Below, one piece after another: positions 44,604 to 55,887 of a DNA stretch of 64,000 bases. The notes beneath the pieces were generated by a model. It had not been told where the DNA came from, did no database searches, and saw only the letters and a list, made by a program, of their open reading frames with translations. The DNA is from Fulvia fulva (Eukaryota > Ascomycota > Dothideomycetes > Mycosphaerellales > Mycosphaerellaceae): contig NC_063012.1 in NCBI RefSeq assembly GCF_020509005.1, forward strand, positions 496,001 through 560,000, in the 5' to 3' direction. Numbering within the stretch: the first letter of the stretch is position 1; every line of letters starts with the position of its first letter. Position numbers and translations under genes: made by a program.

Positions 44604-44668
44604 AAAGGTCCAAGTACTATTGACAGGAAGTGAGCAGACTGTAACCTCCCATACGAGATGAGTGGGAG

Positions 44669-44904
44669 TGTTAAGATGTAGCATCTCAAAGGGAGTCAAC
44701 AATCAGGAAGTGATCTGGCAGCCTGAGGCATCCACAATGACTCAGCTTGTAGGGAGATACCTTCTCTCCCCTTTAGCTTAGATAGACATCTAACACAATC
44801 AACATATTGGTTCCTGATATATTGCTGCATGCTCGTGCTATTAGTCAGTTGAAGATTGATCTCTTACTCCACTCCGCTACCATCCACCCGTACCTGTTTC
44901 AACA
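44669..44904 (+). repeat. CopC 3' LTR
   Basis: 236 bp, one difference from the 5' LTR. It is preceded by a purine-rich stretch (GAGATGAGTGGGAG) acting as polypurine tract and followed by the AGAAG duplication. Confidence 0.97.
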
Positions 44905-44909
44905 AGAAG

Positions 44910-46228
44910 AATTATAACCTAGTAAAGTTATAAGAGGCAGAGAAGAAGTATAGGGAGGCTAATAACCTATATAAGCAATTTAGCGAGATTTATAAAAAGA
45001 AGAAGAAGAAGGTATACGATACCGAAGCTAAGAACTAGGCTCTATAGAAGGAGGTTAACGATCTAAAGACTCGACTCTAAGCTACTAAAGACACTATATA
45101 GAATAGAGGTAGGGGCCGCTCTAGTCGCCGACCCTCCTATTTCCCTCTACGCGAGACTTTACTCGAGTAGCTAATACGTAAGTATCGTAAAGCTACTAGT
45201 AGAGGCGGCGGCGGCGGAGGCGGTAGTAACGATAATAATAACGGTAATAGTAATAACGACCGAGGACGCAATAGAAACCGTCTACGACCTAATAATAATA
45301 ACGGTCGCGACTCTAGAGCGCGTAACACCCGTATATATACTCCCCTAACCGGACTTTTAGAACGCCTATTAACTATTAACCGTACTCTAATACGCGGTAT
45401 CGAGGTTAGTAAGGGCGTACCTAACCCGAAGTACTTTAAGAACGATAACGACCCTAACTTCGACAGTTAGTATAGTAGCGTACTTCTTAAGCTAACTATA
45501 ACTACTTTCCGCTCCGAGTTAGACGGCCTACGTTTTATATATAGATAGACATAGGGTGACCCTTAGAGAAGTATTAAGCCGAGGATCCTCGTGCCTAGAT
45601 AATAATTATTTAACGAGTTTAAGACTAGTAAAGAACTACTAGATTAGATAACGCGCTAGTACGGTACCCGTAACGAAGGAACGAAGGCTATAGTTAATAT
45701 CGCTACCTATAAGTAGGAGTAGGGCGAGACCTTTATTACCTTCTACGCTCGCTACTCGAAGCTACGTACTTAGATAGAGTAGACCGACGAGACTAAGCTA
45801 ATACTGTTTCGTAACCGCCTAAACCGTAAGTACTTTATTAAGACTTTCGGCGATAGGGAAGTAGATAGACGCTTATACGATATATAGGATATTATTAAAG
45901 AATATACGGTATTAGATAAGAGCTTCTACGAGACCGACCGACTATATCTATAGAAGGAGCGCCTACGTAGTAACCCTAATTCGAACAATAACGGCGTATA
46001 GGGCGGTAGTAATGCCGTAGGCGCCGTAGCTACTAGTACGACCGCTATAATCGTCTAGTGACTACTATAATACGAAGGTACGAAGAAGAAGGAGGACCTA
46101 CCGGTTCACTTATAGAACCTACCTTTATTAAACCGTAAGTAGCGGGAGGACCTTAGGAAGTAGGGTAAGTACTACCGCTACCGTATAGGCTCGTACGTAT
46201 TAACAAACCCCGAATGCCTAATATATAG
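44910..46228 (+). pseudogene. GypC gag, second part
   Basis: Continues gag after CopC. A coiled-coil-like stretch (EAEKKYREANNLYK-FSEIYK, about 44935-44995) is followed by Gly/Asn-rich low-complexity sequence (about 45200-45300) and a capsid-like part (KLILFRNRLNRKYFIKTFGD, about 45795-45855; DIIKEYTVLDKSFYETDRL). A zinc-knuckle remnant YYRYRIGSYVLTNPEC lies near 46170-46218, with Cys and His changed to Tyr. LINE-d interrupts it in the knuckle tail; the frame continues at 51811. Confidence 0.75.
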
Positions 46229-46375
46229 ATAGATAGATAGATATTTCATTAAGCTGTTGTAGTGCCCTTTGGCCTATACAGCTATACTATCTTGTTTTTT
46301 GTATATATAGAGGGGAAACCGTGTTGGTGAAAACCCCTCCTCCTTCCCGCCTGTCTTTTCCTCCTCGTTGTCGTC

Positions 46376-49300
46376 TTAAATTTCCCTTGTTAGGGGTACG
46401 CTAGTGTCATAGGCCTGCCCTGATGACTACCCTATCTGCAACCCCCCTCGCTTCCGCCTCTTGTCTATCCACTCCTCCGTCTCGCTCGCGAGGCTAAACT
46501 GCTAGAGGTATCCCTACTGTAGTATCCACCGAGAGATTCGGCGAATGTTGCCTTTGTCCCTAATAATTGACTTATAGTCTCTCCTTCCCGCTTGGTGCCT
46601 CCAATTTCCCCTGCCTCTCGCCTACTACGGGCATCGTAGTAGCATATGTTCTGGGTTTTACGATAGGTAGCCACACTAGCAGGCTGGGCTATAGATGTCT
46701 AGTGCGCGTCTCCTGAACAGGTAGGCCCTTAATCCAATGTGTTCGGACCTGATTTGGATCGCTATGCTTGCTTCGGCCCTTGTCAGGTCCCTATATAGCT
46801 GGTAATTGTGTCTCTAGAAGGCTCGGAGCGCTATCGGGCCTGTTGTCTTAGGGGGCTTCCTTTTCCAGTCCTGCTCCTATAGGCAGCTCGCTATCTGTTC
46901 CGCTAGGTTTTGGGTCTTGGCCTTGCTCCCGCCGGCCTGGCGAGTCCTACGCTCCTCCTCCTTTCGTGCTAGCCATTCGGTGCTTGTCTGTACGGCCGTA
47001 AAGGTAGTAAGGTCATCCTCTTTTTGGCTTGTCCTATATCCTACCCCTCTCCGGTAGCGGCTTTCTATCTTATTCTTTGCCTCCTAGATCGTGGTTTGTG
47101 CTAGGTAACCTGTCGTCTTTGCCGCGTATTGAATTCTCATTCCCCGGATGTACTGGCCGATTAGTGGTATTCCTGTCTCCATTTCTACCGTGCTTGTTAA
47201 CGTTGTCTTGTATACGCCTAGTACCCTACGTAGGTTCCCTGCCTGTGTCCTGTTTAGGGGTTGCTCTATCCGTTTCGGGATCGGCTTGCCTGCGCCTCCT
47301 GTTCCCCAAATCTGTGCCCCGTACAACATAGCTGGTCTGACGATCGCCTTATACATTACTCTTGCCTTGTCGAATGTTGCTCCCTATGTAGATGCCGTAA
47401 GCCTCTTTATCGAGGCTTTATTGACTTACGCTCGACTCTAGGCTTTCTTAATCTATACATTCTAGCTTAGCTTCGGGTCGAGCCAGATCCCTAGTACTCG
47501 TAGCTCCGCTAATGGCTTGGTCTCGTAGCCTTGGATTCTTACCGCCGCCTTTATATTATAGTGTGTTCTCGCTTTACTGAAGTGTATAAGTTGGTACTTT
47601 TTAGGGGCGAACCGGGCACTATGCTTCTTTGCCCACTCCTCGCATTTCTTATGCCTATCTTCAAGGAGGCGACAGTTCTCTTCTGTCGAGTCTGACCAGG
47701 CTAGGATGTTTGTATCGTCTACGAACCCCGATGCTGAGGTTTGCGGAGAGGTGAGTAGGGGGATTAGATCCGACATAAATATTAGAAATAGGATAGGGGA
47801 GAGAGTAGATCCCTAAGGTATTCTAGCCTCTACCTTTACCGGGTCGGACGTTTACCTTCCTAGGACTAGGTATGTCGTCCGTTCCTAGAGAAAGGAGTAG
47901 ACGAACGTCGTTACCTACTAGGGGATGCCTTTCTACTATAGGATATATATTAGCCTTTAGTATAAGACGTTATCGAAGGCTCCTACGATGTTAAGGGATA
48001 GTAAGGACGCCGCTCGGTTCCTACCGTAGTGCTAGAGGGTCTGAATTTGCTCCGTAATTAGCTCTATTACTATTAGTGTCGATCGCTAGCTTCTTCCCCC
48101 TATCTGTGTTGCTGGGAGTACGTGGTTGTCCTCGGCAAGCTGCGTAAGTCTCTGGGCTACTATCTTTTCTAGGACCTTCCCTATCGTATTTAGAAGTGCT
48201 ATTAGTCTGTACGACTTGGGCTGAGTATAGTCTTCCTTCTATAGCTTACGTAGTACTACTGTCATAGACTCTCTATACGGCTTCGGGTGATACCCTAGCC
48301 GTAGGCACGCGGTAAATAGGTTTGTAAGGCTCGGCGCGATCTCTTCTCTACACTCTTTTAGCAGTACGTTTGGTATCCTGTCTAGGCCTAGGGCTTTTCG
48401 TCCCTTTAGCTTACTTATGACTCCTGTTACTGTGTTAGAGCTAACCGCCTAATCTATGTCTAGGGGTTCCGGGTATGTGCTCGGGTCGATGTCCGTAAGG
48501 TCTGCCTCTACTTACGTCGAAAAGAAATGGTCGGCTAACGCTTTTGCCTTGCCCCGGGGCGTAGCCTGGGCAATCCCTTCGCGGTCTACGATTAGGGGGA
48601 AGTGAGGGGCTTGTTGCTCTTCAGGTAGTCGTGCCTATTTAGTAAGTCTCTACATCTGTTCCGGGTTTTCTATAACGAGCCCGATCGTCGCTCTCTAGTC
48701 CTATAGCTTATCGCGTCTTATCTATACCTTCTTCTCTTGTGTCGCGTGGCAGTATTGCTCCCACGTCTCTTAGGTGTGCTCCTTCGTCCACTGTCGCCTT
48801 GCCCTTCTAGCCTCCCTTACCTTACTTATGACTCCTGTTACTGTGTTAGAGCTAACCGCCTAATCTATGTCTAGGGGTTCCGGGTATGTGCTCGGGTCGA
48901 TGTCCGTAAGGTCTGCCTCTACTTACGTCGAAAAGAAATGGTCGGCTAACGCTTTTGCCTTGCCCCGGGGCGTAGCCTGGGCAATCCCTTCGCGGTCTAC
49001 GATTAGGGGGAAGTGAGGGGCTTGTTGCTCTTCAGGTAGTCGTGCCTATTTAGTAAGTCTCTACATCTGTTCCGGGTTTTCTATAACGAGCCCGATCGTC
49101 GCTCTCTAGTCCTATAGCTTATCGCGTCTTATCTATACCTTCTTCTCTTGTGTCGCGTGGCAGTATTGCTCCCACGTCTCTTAGGTGTGCTCCTTCGTCC
49201 ACTGTCGCCTTGCCCTTCTAGCCTCCCTTACCTTCGTAGAGCATTCAGGGGTCCAGAAGGCCTTCTACTACGTTAAGGGCCGGAGTAACGGCGTGTATTG

Positions 49301-50191
49301 TTCCGCTGCTTGCTATATGACCGAGGTAATCTGTTCCGCTACTTGATCTAGCTGAGCTGTCGTCTCGAGTTCTCTATGCTGTGGTAGGTTCGCTATTAGG
49401 AAGCCTCTTATGTCGTCCTAGCGTGCCTTCTTCTAGTTACGGCGTAGTTCGTTTGCTGGCTCCTCTATCGCCTTCACCCCTAGCGTCGTTTAGATAGGGA
49501 TATGGTCTGAGGAGGCTTCTAGCGCGTAGTTCGGTCGGCATTGGACTAGTCTCTCTTCAAGTTCTCGTGATAGAAAGTATAGGTCGATCGTGCTTACACT
49601 AGTACGGGCCTTCTACGTCTCTGTTCCCTTTGGTGTTACTAAGGCCATTCCGTAGCGTACGGTTATGTCTAGTAGCTTCCCCCCTAGAAATGCGTGCGGG
49701 GGAGTGAATTCGAGTCCCTACTATAGGTGGTAGAGGTTGAAGTCGCCGAGGAGTACTTACTTCGTGTCTTGGCTTAGGGTCCGCTCTAGGTGGGCGAGGG
49801 TTCCTAGTTCCCTACTCGTCCGACCCCGCGGTGGCGGGTTATAAACGTTATGGATCTGGATAGGGCCTTGTGTCGTGTCGATCTGGATTGATGTTATGTC
49901 TCCTAGGTTGCCCTACTACGGTAGTATAACCTTCTACGACTCAAGGTCTATAGTCTTGCTTACGTATATACATGTCCTCGGGATGACGCCTCGTTGGCCC
50001 GCGATTACGGTGTGGTATCTCCGGTCATTACAAGTGGCTAGGAGTCCTACGTAGGGGTTGATCTATAGTTCCTGTACCGCAATAACGTGGTGCCGTAGCG
50101 GGTCTAGCTCTTATAGAAAGTGGCGCTGGACCTTGTCCCTACTTTTGTTTACGTTGTACTGTACGATAGTGATGTCGTCGTATAGTATCAT
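46376..50191 (-). pseudogene. LINE-d ORF2 (AP endonuclease, reverse transcriptase)
   Basis: Starts MILYDDITIVQYNVNKSRDK at 50191, the opening of an AP-type endonuclease; RT follows, with GFVDDTNILAWSDS (about 47690-47735) as the catalytic motif. A C-terminal region has LYGAQIWGTG (about 47290-47325) and a Cys/His-rich HILL-CP segment near 46620-46650. It ends at TAA 46376-46378. Total length is 3816 nt, a multiple of three even with the 411-bp duplication, so the duplication is in frame (1271 codons with it, 1134 without). Scattered in-frame stops from RIP make it non-functional. It nicks target DNA and copies LINE RNA. No RNase H domain was recognised. Confidence 0.85.
48411..49232 (-). repeat. 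411-bp perfect tandem duplication in LINE-d ORF2
   Basis: Two head-to-tail copies, 48411-48821 and 48822-49232, identical as far as I can read, RIP-type stops included. The unit is 137 codons and keeps the frame. It covers the linker between endonuclease and RT. The other LINEs here have one copy. Confidence 0.92.
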
Positions 50192-51537
50192 TCGTTATCC
50201 GTGAGGTCCATTTCCGTGCTGACCTGCTGTGTCTCCTGAGCCTATATCTCGCTGTCCGGCTGGCCCTGGGGCCGCTAGGGCGCCCCAAAGATTCGCATTT
50301 GGCCTAGTTCGTTAGCAGCCCGGTTAAGGTGTCGAGGCCTACCGGGAGGTAGATGCGTTTACGGTTAGGTTCCCTTGTTCGTCTCTTCTGCCCTCTTCCT
50401 TTTGCTCGGCTCGAAGCCCTTGTACACGGTAGGTCCCTCCTGCTGTCGTTAGGGGTACCTAGCTAGTGTAGAGATCCTTGCTTGTCTCGCTCGTTCTTGT
50501 GCTGCTATTCTAGCCGGGCATTGGCTTGAATACGCTGGGTGCCTTCTGCCGCAGCATGCGCACCTGCTCTCCTTTTTTGGGCATTCCCTTCCCTAGTATA
50601 GGCCTGCGTAGTGAGGACACCTTGGGGTCTTCTCCCCGCATTTTGAGGCTATGTGACCGTACTGTTGGCATTGGAAGCATTGTAGTACCCTGTGGCTGCT
50701 CTGATGGATCTCCGTGTCCATTCTCTCGTAGTTCTAGAATAGCCTATTGTCTAATATCTAGTTAGCTTGTTCCGCTGTCTCTACCTAAATAATAAGCGAT
50801 GAATGCTTCTTTTCTCGGTCTACTGTCTTGTGTAGCCATGCCGCCTTCGTTAGTCGTACTCCTAGGGAGGTGTTCTAGTTCTGTACTTGGAGGTGGGGAA
50901 GGTCTTCGACCTTGAATGTCCTAGGGACCCCGTGGGCGATGACGGTATACTGTTAGTGGGAGACTCGTGCCGACTTCGCGACTTTAGTAGTCCACTCCTT
51001 ATAGGTCTCTAGCTTTCGTCTATCAGACTCTTGTGCGGTAAAGAGTCTTACTACGCCTATTGCCTCTACCCTCGCCCCAACTACCTCCTTTTGGCCGATT
51101 CTGTCGACAATCTCCTTGCTTGTTAGGGCTGCGATTTCTTGTTTCTCCGCCGGATCAGTAATGTATAGGCGTACCGCCTTACTTGCCTTCGGAGGGGGTT
51201 GATTCTTACCTACTACTACTGTTACCTATGTAGTTGGTTTCTGGGCTGCCTTCTGTGTTACTTGTTAGATTGTCTTCGGGATTTGGTATGATAGCGCTTT
51301 TAGCGCTCCTAGTAGCTGTGCTATAGTGTTCTTATATGCCCGGGCTAGGTGTTCGTCATCCCCTAGTAAGTTCTCCGCCTCCGTATATAGGGTCGTCCAC
51401 GCTGTGTTGTTTGTCGTTGGCCTCTGCTTTCTGTATAGTAGGCCTTGGCTTGTGTCCTAGGTTTTTTCTTAGTTTGTTCCCCGGTTTGACTCTTAGTATA
51501 GAATGTTCGCAAGGCTGTGGCTCTCGTTGGTTACCAT
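50188..51537 (-). pseudogene. LINE-d ORF1 (zinc-knuckle nucleic-acid-binding protein)
   Basis: Starts MVTNESHSLANIL at 51537 and ends with a TGA (50188-50190) that overlaps the ORF2 ATG. 1350 nt, 449 codons plus stop, interrupted by several TAG/TAA codons. Near the C terminus (about 50560-50690) are three Cys/His motifs: CFQCQQYGHIASKC, CPHYAGLY-GREC and CACCGRRHPAYSSQC, the usual ORF1 knuckles of Tad/I-type LINEs. The ATGA overlap suggests ORF2 is translated by termination-reinitiation. Confidence 0.85.
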
Positions 51538-51810
51538 CCTTCGCTGTTGCTCGGGGTCGCGCTTCCTAATTAGGCAGTTGTCCTCCGCAACTCCGCAATT
51601 CTAGGGTCTGCCTTCAGGGGAAGGGGACCTCGGTTTTGGGGTTTTTTTGTATCACAATTGCGCCGCCGCTAGCGTAGGCGGGTCGCTACTGCTTGAGTAG
51701 ATTGCTCGTCTTGATAAGGGCTATCGATTGAATGGTCCTCGTCCTAGTACCCGAGATGGGTCGTTTTTCGTCTGTCCTCCGCCCTCTTAAAGAACTGGCC
51801 TAATATATAG

Positions 51811-54800
51811 TTACGACGGCGACTACCGCCCTCTACGCCTACGAAATAACGCGAACGCTAATCCGAACCTTAGTTCCCTTACTACCGACCTATAGTAATA
51901 GGGAAATAGTACGACCGCTACCGAAGCGTAGTAGATAGCGGTTAGTAACCAAACTTTCTAAGATAGAAAGAGTATAAGATTAAGAGATATAGAATATAAG
52001 AGACGGACTATAGTAAGGAGCTTAAGGAACTTCTACCGTAGGTTTATTAAGGCCTTCTCTCGTATTACATCCCTATTAACTAACCTAACAAAGTTAGATA
52101 GGCCTAGTAATCATAAGAACCGTAGAATTAACTAGACTAATGATTGCTAGAGGGCATTCGAGGCGTTAAAAGTAGCGTTTAGTAAGGCGGGTATACTAGT
52201 ATACTATATACTAGGTAGGTAGACCGTCGTCGAGATTAACTCCTTAGACTTTATTAATATAGGTATGCTCTTATAATATGACGAGTTAGGAGTGTTATAT
52301 TCTATAGCTTTCTATTCGAAGAAGCTAAGCCCCTAGTAGTATAATTACGAGATCTACAATAAGGAACTCCTCGCGATTATTAAAGTATTCGAAGAGTAGC
52401 GCCCGAAGCTTACTTATAAAGTAGACGAGGACGGCGATCTAGTCAAAGTGTTTATAGACTATAAGAACCTCGAATATTTTATAACTACGAAGTAGCTAAA
52501 TCGCTGATAAGCGCGATAGGTAGAATTTCTATTACAATTTAACTTCTAGATTATATACCGCCTAGGTATATAAGGAACGAAGCTAGTTAGCCTAACGGGA
52601 CGCAGCTAGGACCTTCCGTAGGGGGTGGACGATCCGAGAAATCAGTACTAGTATTAGACATTGCTTCCGCTAGAGCGATTCCTTAAGATCGACTCTATAC
52701 GAGCTACTATCGAAGATACGCCCGAAGAAGAAGAGACGACTCCCCTAAATCCTAAAGTAATCGAGTTTATTCTAGAACTAGAATAGGTACTATAAATATA
52801 GCTAGTACTAGCTTAGGAAGTATAGACTACGAATAAAGCCGAAGTCGAAGCTAAACTCGAGTACCGTATAACGACTACTTACGCCCTAGACTAAGAACTT
52901 AAGGCGGTAATTAAGATACTACGGAAAGATAGTACTATCCCTCTACTCTTATAGAAGGTGAAGATATACCCTACGTACTACAAGGTAGATAGTAACATAT
53001 TATATATACAAAACTAGTACGATAGTTAGAGCCTATAGGTACCTAATAACTAGGCCCTACGGACTCGGCTTATTAGAATGAATTATAACGCTCTAGTAGT
53101 AGGATATCTAGGACAAGCTCGAACCTATAAACTCGTAGTACGAGAATTCTATTAGCCTAGCTTAGTAAGATCAGTACGTAGATATACCGCGAATTGCCGT
53201 ATATACCGTATAACGAAATCTCTATACTCCTAGCTACCTAGATTATTATACCTACTTTTAGTACCGGACCGACCTTAGAGGTATATCGCGGTAGACTTTA
53301 TAGTCGGACTTCCTAATAGCACCCTCGATAGTATAACCTATAACAATATTATAACCGTAATAGATAGGCTAACGAAGGAAGTCGAGCTGATTCCGATCGG
53401 AGCAATAACTATATAGAATACGGCAAGACTTTTCCTTAAGTATATATTCTCCCGACGCGGATTTCCTAATACTATTACTTTAGACCGCGGTAAATAATAG
53501 GTTACTACCTTCTAGAAGAAACTTTAGAAGATACTTCGTATAAGTCGTAAGCTAAGTTCTTTATACTACCTAGAAACTAATAGATAGTCGGAACGTACTA
53601 ACTAAGTAATAGAATAGTATCTCCGTATATTTACTAACGAGGTACAAGATGACTAGGTAGAATAGCTTTGTCTAGCTTAGTTCGCGATTAATAATTACCT
53701 TTCTGAAACTACTAGTATATCGCTATTCTACGCTACTTTAGGCTATAACCCTAAGTTTATAGAGCGCGTAGACCTAAGCGCTAGAAAAGAGGGAGGACTA
53801 ACTACTCTCTAGCGACTAGATACGCGATCGGCTAAAGCCTTCGTACGCCGGATTTACGACCTTTATAAGCACCTTTAAGAAAATATACGGATTTTATAAG
53901 CTCTCTAAGCTAAAGTAGTAAACCGCTACCGAAGTATCCCGCTAGACTATAAAGTAGGCGACTAGGTATACCTAAGTACTAAGAATATCCGTACGACTCG
54001 ACTATCTAAGAAGCTCGATAGAAGATACGCTAGCCCGTACTAGATTATAGAAGTTATACTAGCTAAGCTCTTATATAAACTAAGATTATCGGACGCTATA
54101 GTAGGACTCGACAACTACTTTTATACCTCGTTACTTTAGCGAGCCGATTATCCCGACGTCCTACTACTCGAAGGCTAGTATCTAGTACTACTACTACTAA
54201 TAACTATCGAGCCTAATACTACCGAAGCCGATATAGTCGCTAATATAGTCGTAATACCTATATAAATATATATAAGGTAGAGAAGATCTTAGATATATAT
54301 ACCCGTAAGCGAGTAGATAAAGTAAAGAAGGGGTAGAAGCGTAAAGTAGATACTTAGTATAAGGTGAAATGGCTTAGATATTAGAATAAGGAGGATAGTA
54401 AGACCTAGTAACCGGCTAAGAATATATTTAAACAGGCGGCCGCCGCTATTATAGACTTTTACTATAACCGGCCGGAGTTATCTACGCCTATAGGCTTTGT
54501 AGCTCTATCTAATTAGGTCCTCCTAAGTAATAAGGTGCTCGGGCTTAACACGATTAGGGTCGATAGTAACACCGTTACGAATAAGTTGTCTCGAGCTATA
54601 CCTCTAATAGAATCTACTTAGTATATATTTACTACGTACCGCTATACTAGCTAGGTTACGGGAAAGCCTACTATCTTAACTAAGGACTCCGGTATTACCT
54701 ACTACCCTTAGCTCTACGATAGTACCGGTAGTTATACCGATGCTCGAGTAAAACCTATAGAGTCTATAATAATACCTAACCTTAGCTATAAGGATTATAC

Positions 54801-55030
54801 GCGAGTACTAGCCGAAGACAGACTTAGGTCTAGGGTAAGCTAGCTAACTAGGTAGTATATTTCTCAAAGGGAGCCGGTCGCGGATAGGCTAGTTATAGAT
54901 AGATAGGATATATATATATTCCTAGACGATAATAAGGCATTAGAGGATAATTAGACTTTCGTATAGTTATAGAGTAGTACGGGTAAGTGGCCGTATAAGA
55001 TAGATAACGCTTAGAGGACTAAGACGCGTT
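51811..55030 (+). pseudogene. GypC pol remnant (RT thumb, RNase H, integrase, chromodomain)
   Basis: Resumes gag in frame (SYDGDYRPLRLRNNANAN) and passes without a frame change into the end of RT, NFYRRFIKAFSRITSPLTN (52030-52090). RNase H reads VEINSLDFINIGM and GVLYSIAFYSKKLSP (52230-52335). Integrase shows the intact zinc-binding pattern GYLG-ARTYKLV and TANCRICRITKS (53100-53220), then a core with IAVDFIVGLPNS (about 53285-53320) and SSLYYLETNR-SERTN. The chromodomain reads YKVKWLRY-NKEDSKT (about 54358-54405) followed by IIDFYYNRPE. RIP stops occur throughout. Protease and the RT YxDD core are absent. Confidence 0.82.
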
Positions 55031-55032
55031 TT

Positions 55033-55046
55033 AAGAGGGGGGGTAC
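55033..55046 (+). promoter_or_regulatory. GypC polypurine tract
   Basis: AAGAGGGGGGGTAC directly before the 3' LTR, nearly the same as in GypA and GypB. Confidence 0.75.
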
Positions 55047-55230
55047 TATTACGGGTAGCCCGTAACCCCTTACTATAGCTACGTCGGCCCGGGTGAACCG
55101 CGGACCTTCCGTATCGGGTTAGCGCGGCTTAGCTTTACTTTATAACTTCGCCGCGCCTCGCGTTCCTCTTTCGTAGCTTTGTAGAACAATAACTCTCTTA
55201 TTCGGACCCTATAGTACGCGTGCCCTTATA
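55047..55230 (+). repeat. GypC 3' LTR
   Basis: 184 bp, starting TATTACGGGTAGCCCGTAAC and ending GCGTGCCCTTATA. It is followed by GCGAT, the mutated duplication. Confidence 0.92.
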
Positions 55231-55887
55231 GCGATATAGTTATATAAGATAGTAGACCGAGAAAGGACGTATTTATCGCTTATTATCTAGGTAGAGATAG
55301 CGGAATAAGCTAACTAGATACTAGATAATAGGCTATTCTAGAACTACGAGAGAATAGATACGGAGATCTATTAGAGTAGCTATAGGGTACTATAATACTT
55401 CTAATACTAATAGTACGGTTATATAGCCCTAAAATACGGAGAGAAGACCCTAAGGTATCCTTACTACGTAGGCCTATACTAGGGAAGGGAATGCCTAAAA
55501 ATAGAGAGTAGGTATATATACTACGGTAGAAGGTACCTAGCGTACTTAAGCTAATACCTAGCTAGAATAGTAGTATAAGAACGAGCGAGACAAGCAAGGA
55601 TCTCTATACTAGCTAGGTACTCCTAATAATAGTAGAAGGGACCTACCGTATAAAAGGGCTTCGAGCCGAGTAAGAGAAAGAGGATAGAAGAGACGAATAA
55701 GGGAACCTAACCTTAAACGTATCTACCTCCCGGTAGGCCTCGATACCTTAACCGGGCTCCTAACGAACTAGGCTAAATACGAATCTTTAGGGCGCCCTAG
55801 CGGCCCTAGGGCTAGCCGGATAGCGGGATATAGGCTTAGGAGATATAGTAGGTTAGTACGGAAATGGACCTTACGGATAACAAATAA
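55231..55887 (+). pseudogene. LINE-c ORF1, C-terminal part
   Basis: Continues LINE-c ORF1 after GypC, collinear with LINE-d 50188-50840. It covers the zinc-knuckle region (about 55420-55540), where most Cys/His codons have been altered. The ORF1/ORF2 overlap seen in LINE-d (ATGA) is mutated to ATAA here. Confidence 0.72.

Larger units (their letters stand above)
39267..44904 (+). mobile_element. CopC, intact Ty1/copia retrotransposon
   Basis: A complete, un-mutated 5638-bp element. It has 236-bp LTRs (39267-39502 and 44669-44904) that differ by a single base (CTGCCA versus CTACCA near the LTR end, a TG-to-TA change). There is a perfect 5-bp duplication AGAAG (39262-39266 and 44905-44909), a primer binding site directly after the 5' LTR and one uninterrupted gag-pol frame. 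Base composition is balanced with abundant CA/TG, in sharp contrast to GypC on both sides. Everything needed for autonomous movement appears present, and insertion must be later than the RIP of its surroundings. Confidence 0.97.
46229..51797 (-). mobile_element. LINE-d, near-complete Tad-like LINE
   Basis: Minus-strand LINE of 5.6 kb with a 13-bp target duplication GCCTAATATATAG at 46216-46228 and 51798-51810. The 3' end (left) carries a GATA-repeat tail. Two ORFs overlap by four bases (ATGA at 50188-50191). Mutation is intermediate: many CA/TG remain and only some codons have become TAG/TAA. A 411-bp perfect tandem duplication lies in ORF2. It is the best-preserved LINE here and serves as reference for the others. 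Confidence 0.92.
38271..55230 (+). mobile_element. GypC, Ty3/gypsy chromovirus with protease/RT deletion, host to CopC and LINE-d
   Basis: Plus-strand element with 184-bp LTRs (38271-38454 and 55047-55230) and a 5-bp duplication GCGGT (38266-38270) / GCGAT (55231-55235); the un-mutated site in LINE-d reads GCGGC. CopC inserted in its gag (39267-44904) and LINE-d at the gag end (46229-51797). After removing these, gag runs in frame straight into the RT thumb region, so protease and the RT catalytic core are missing. The solo LTR at 14437-14820 belongs to this family. Confidence 0.92.

Noticed and set aside
40058..44689. Several antisense and out-of-frame ORFs of 70-120 codons across CopC
   Set aside because: They lie wholly within the long, well-supported gag-pol frame and have no protein character of their own.
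45137..45328. A Leu/Arg/Pro-rich minus-strand frame resembling a small membrane protein
   Set aside because: Antisense of the Gly/Asn-rich low-complexity stretch in GypC gag.
47029..47470. Plus-strand ORFs in LINE-d that look like hydrophobic proteins
   Set aside because: Antisense to the ORF2 C-terminal RT region, which reads clearly on the minus strand.
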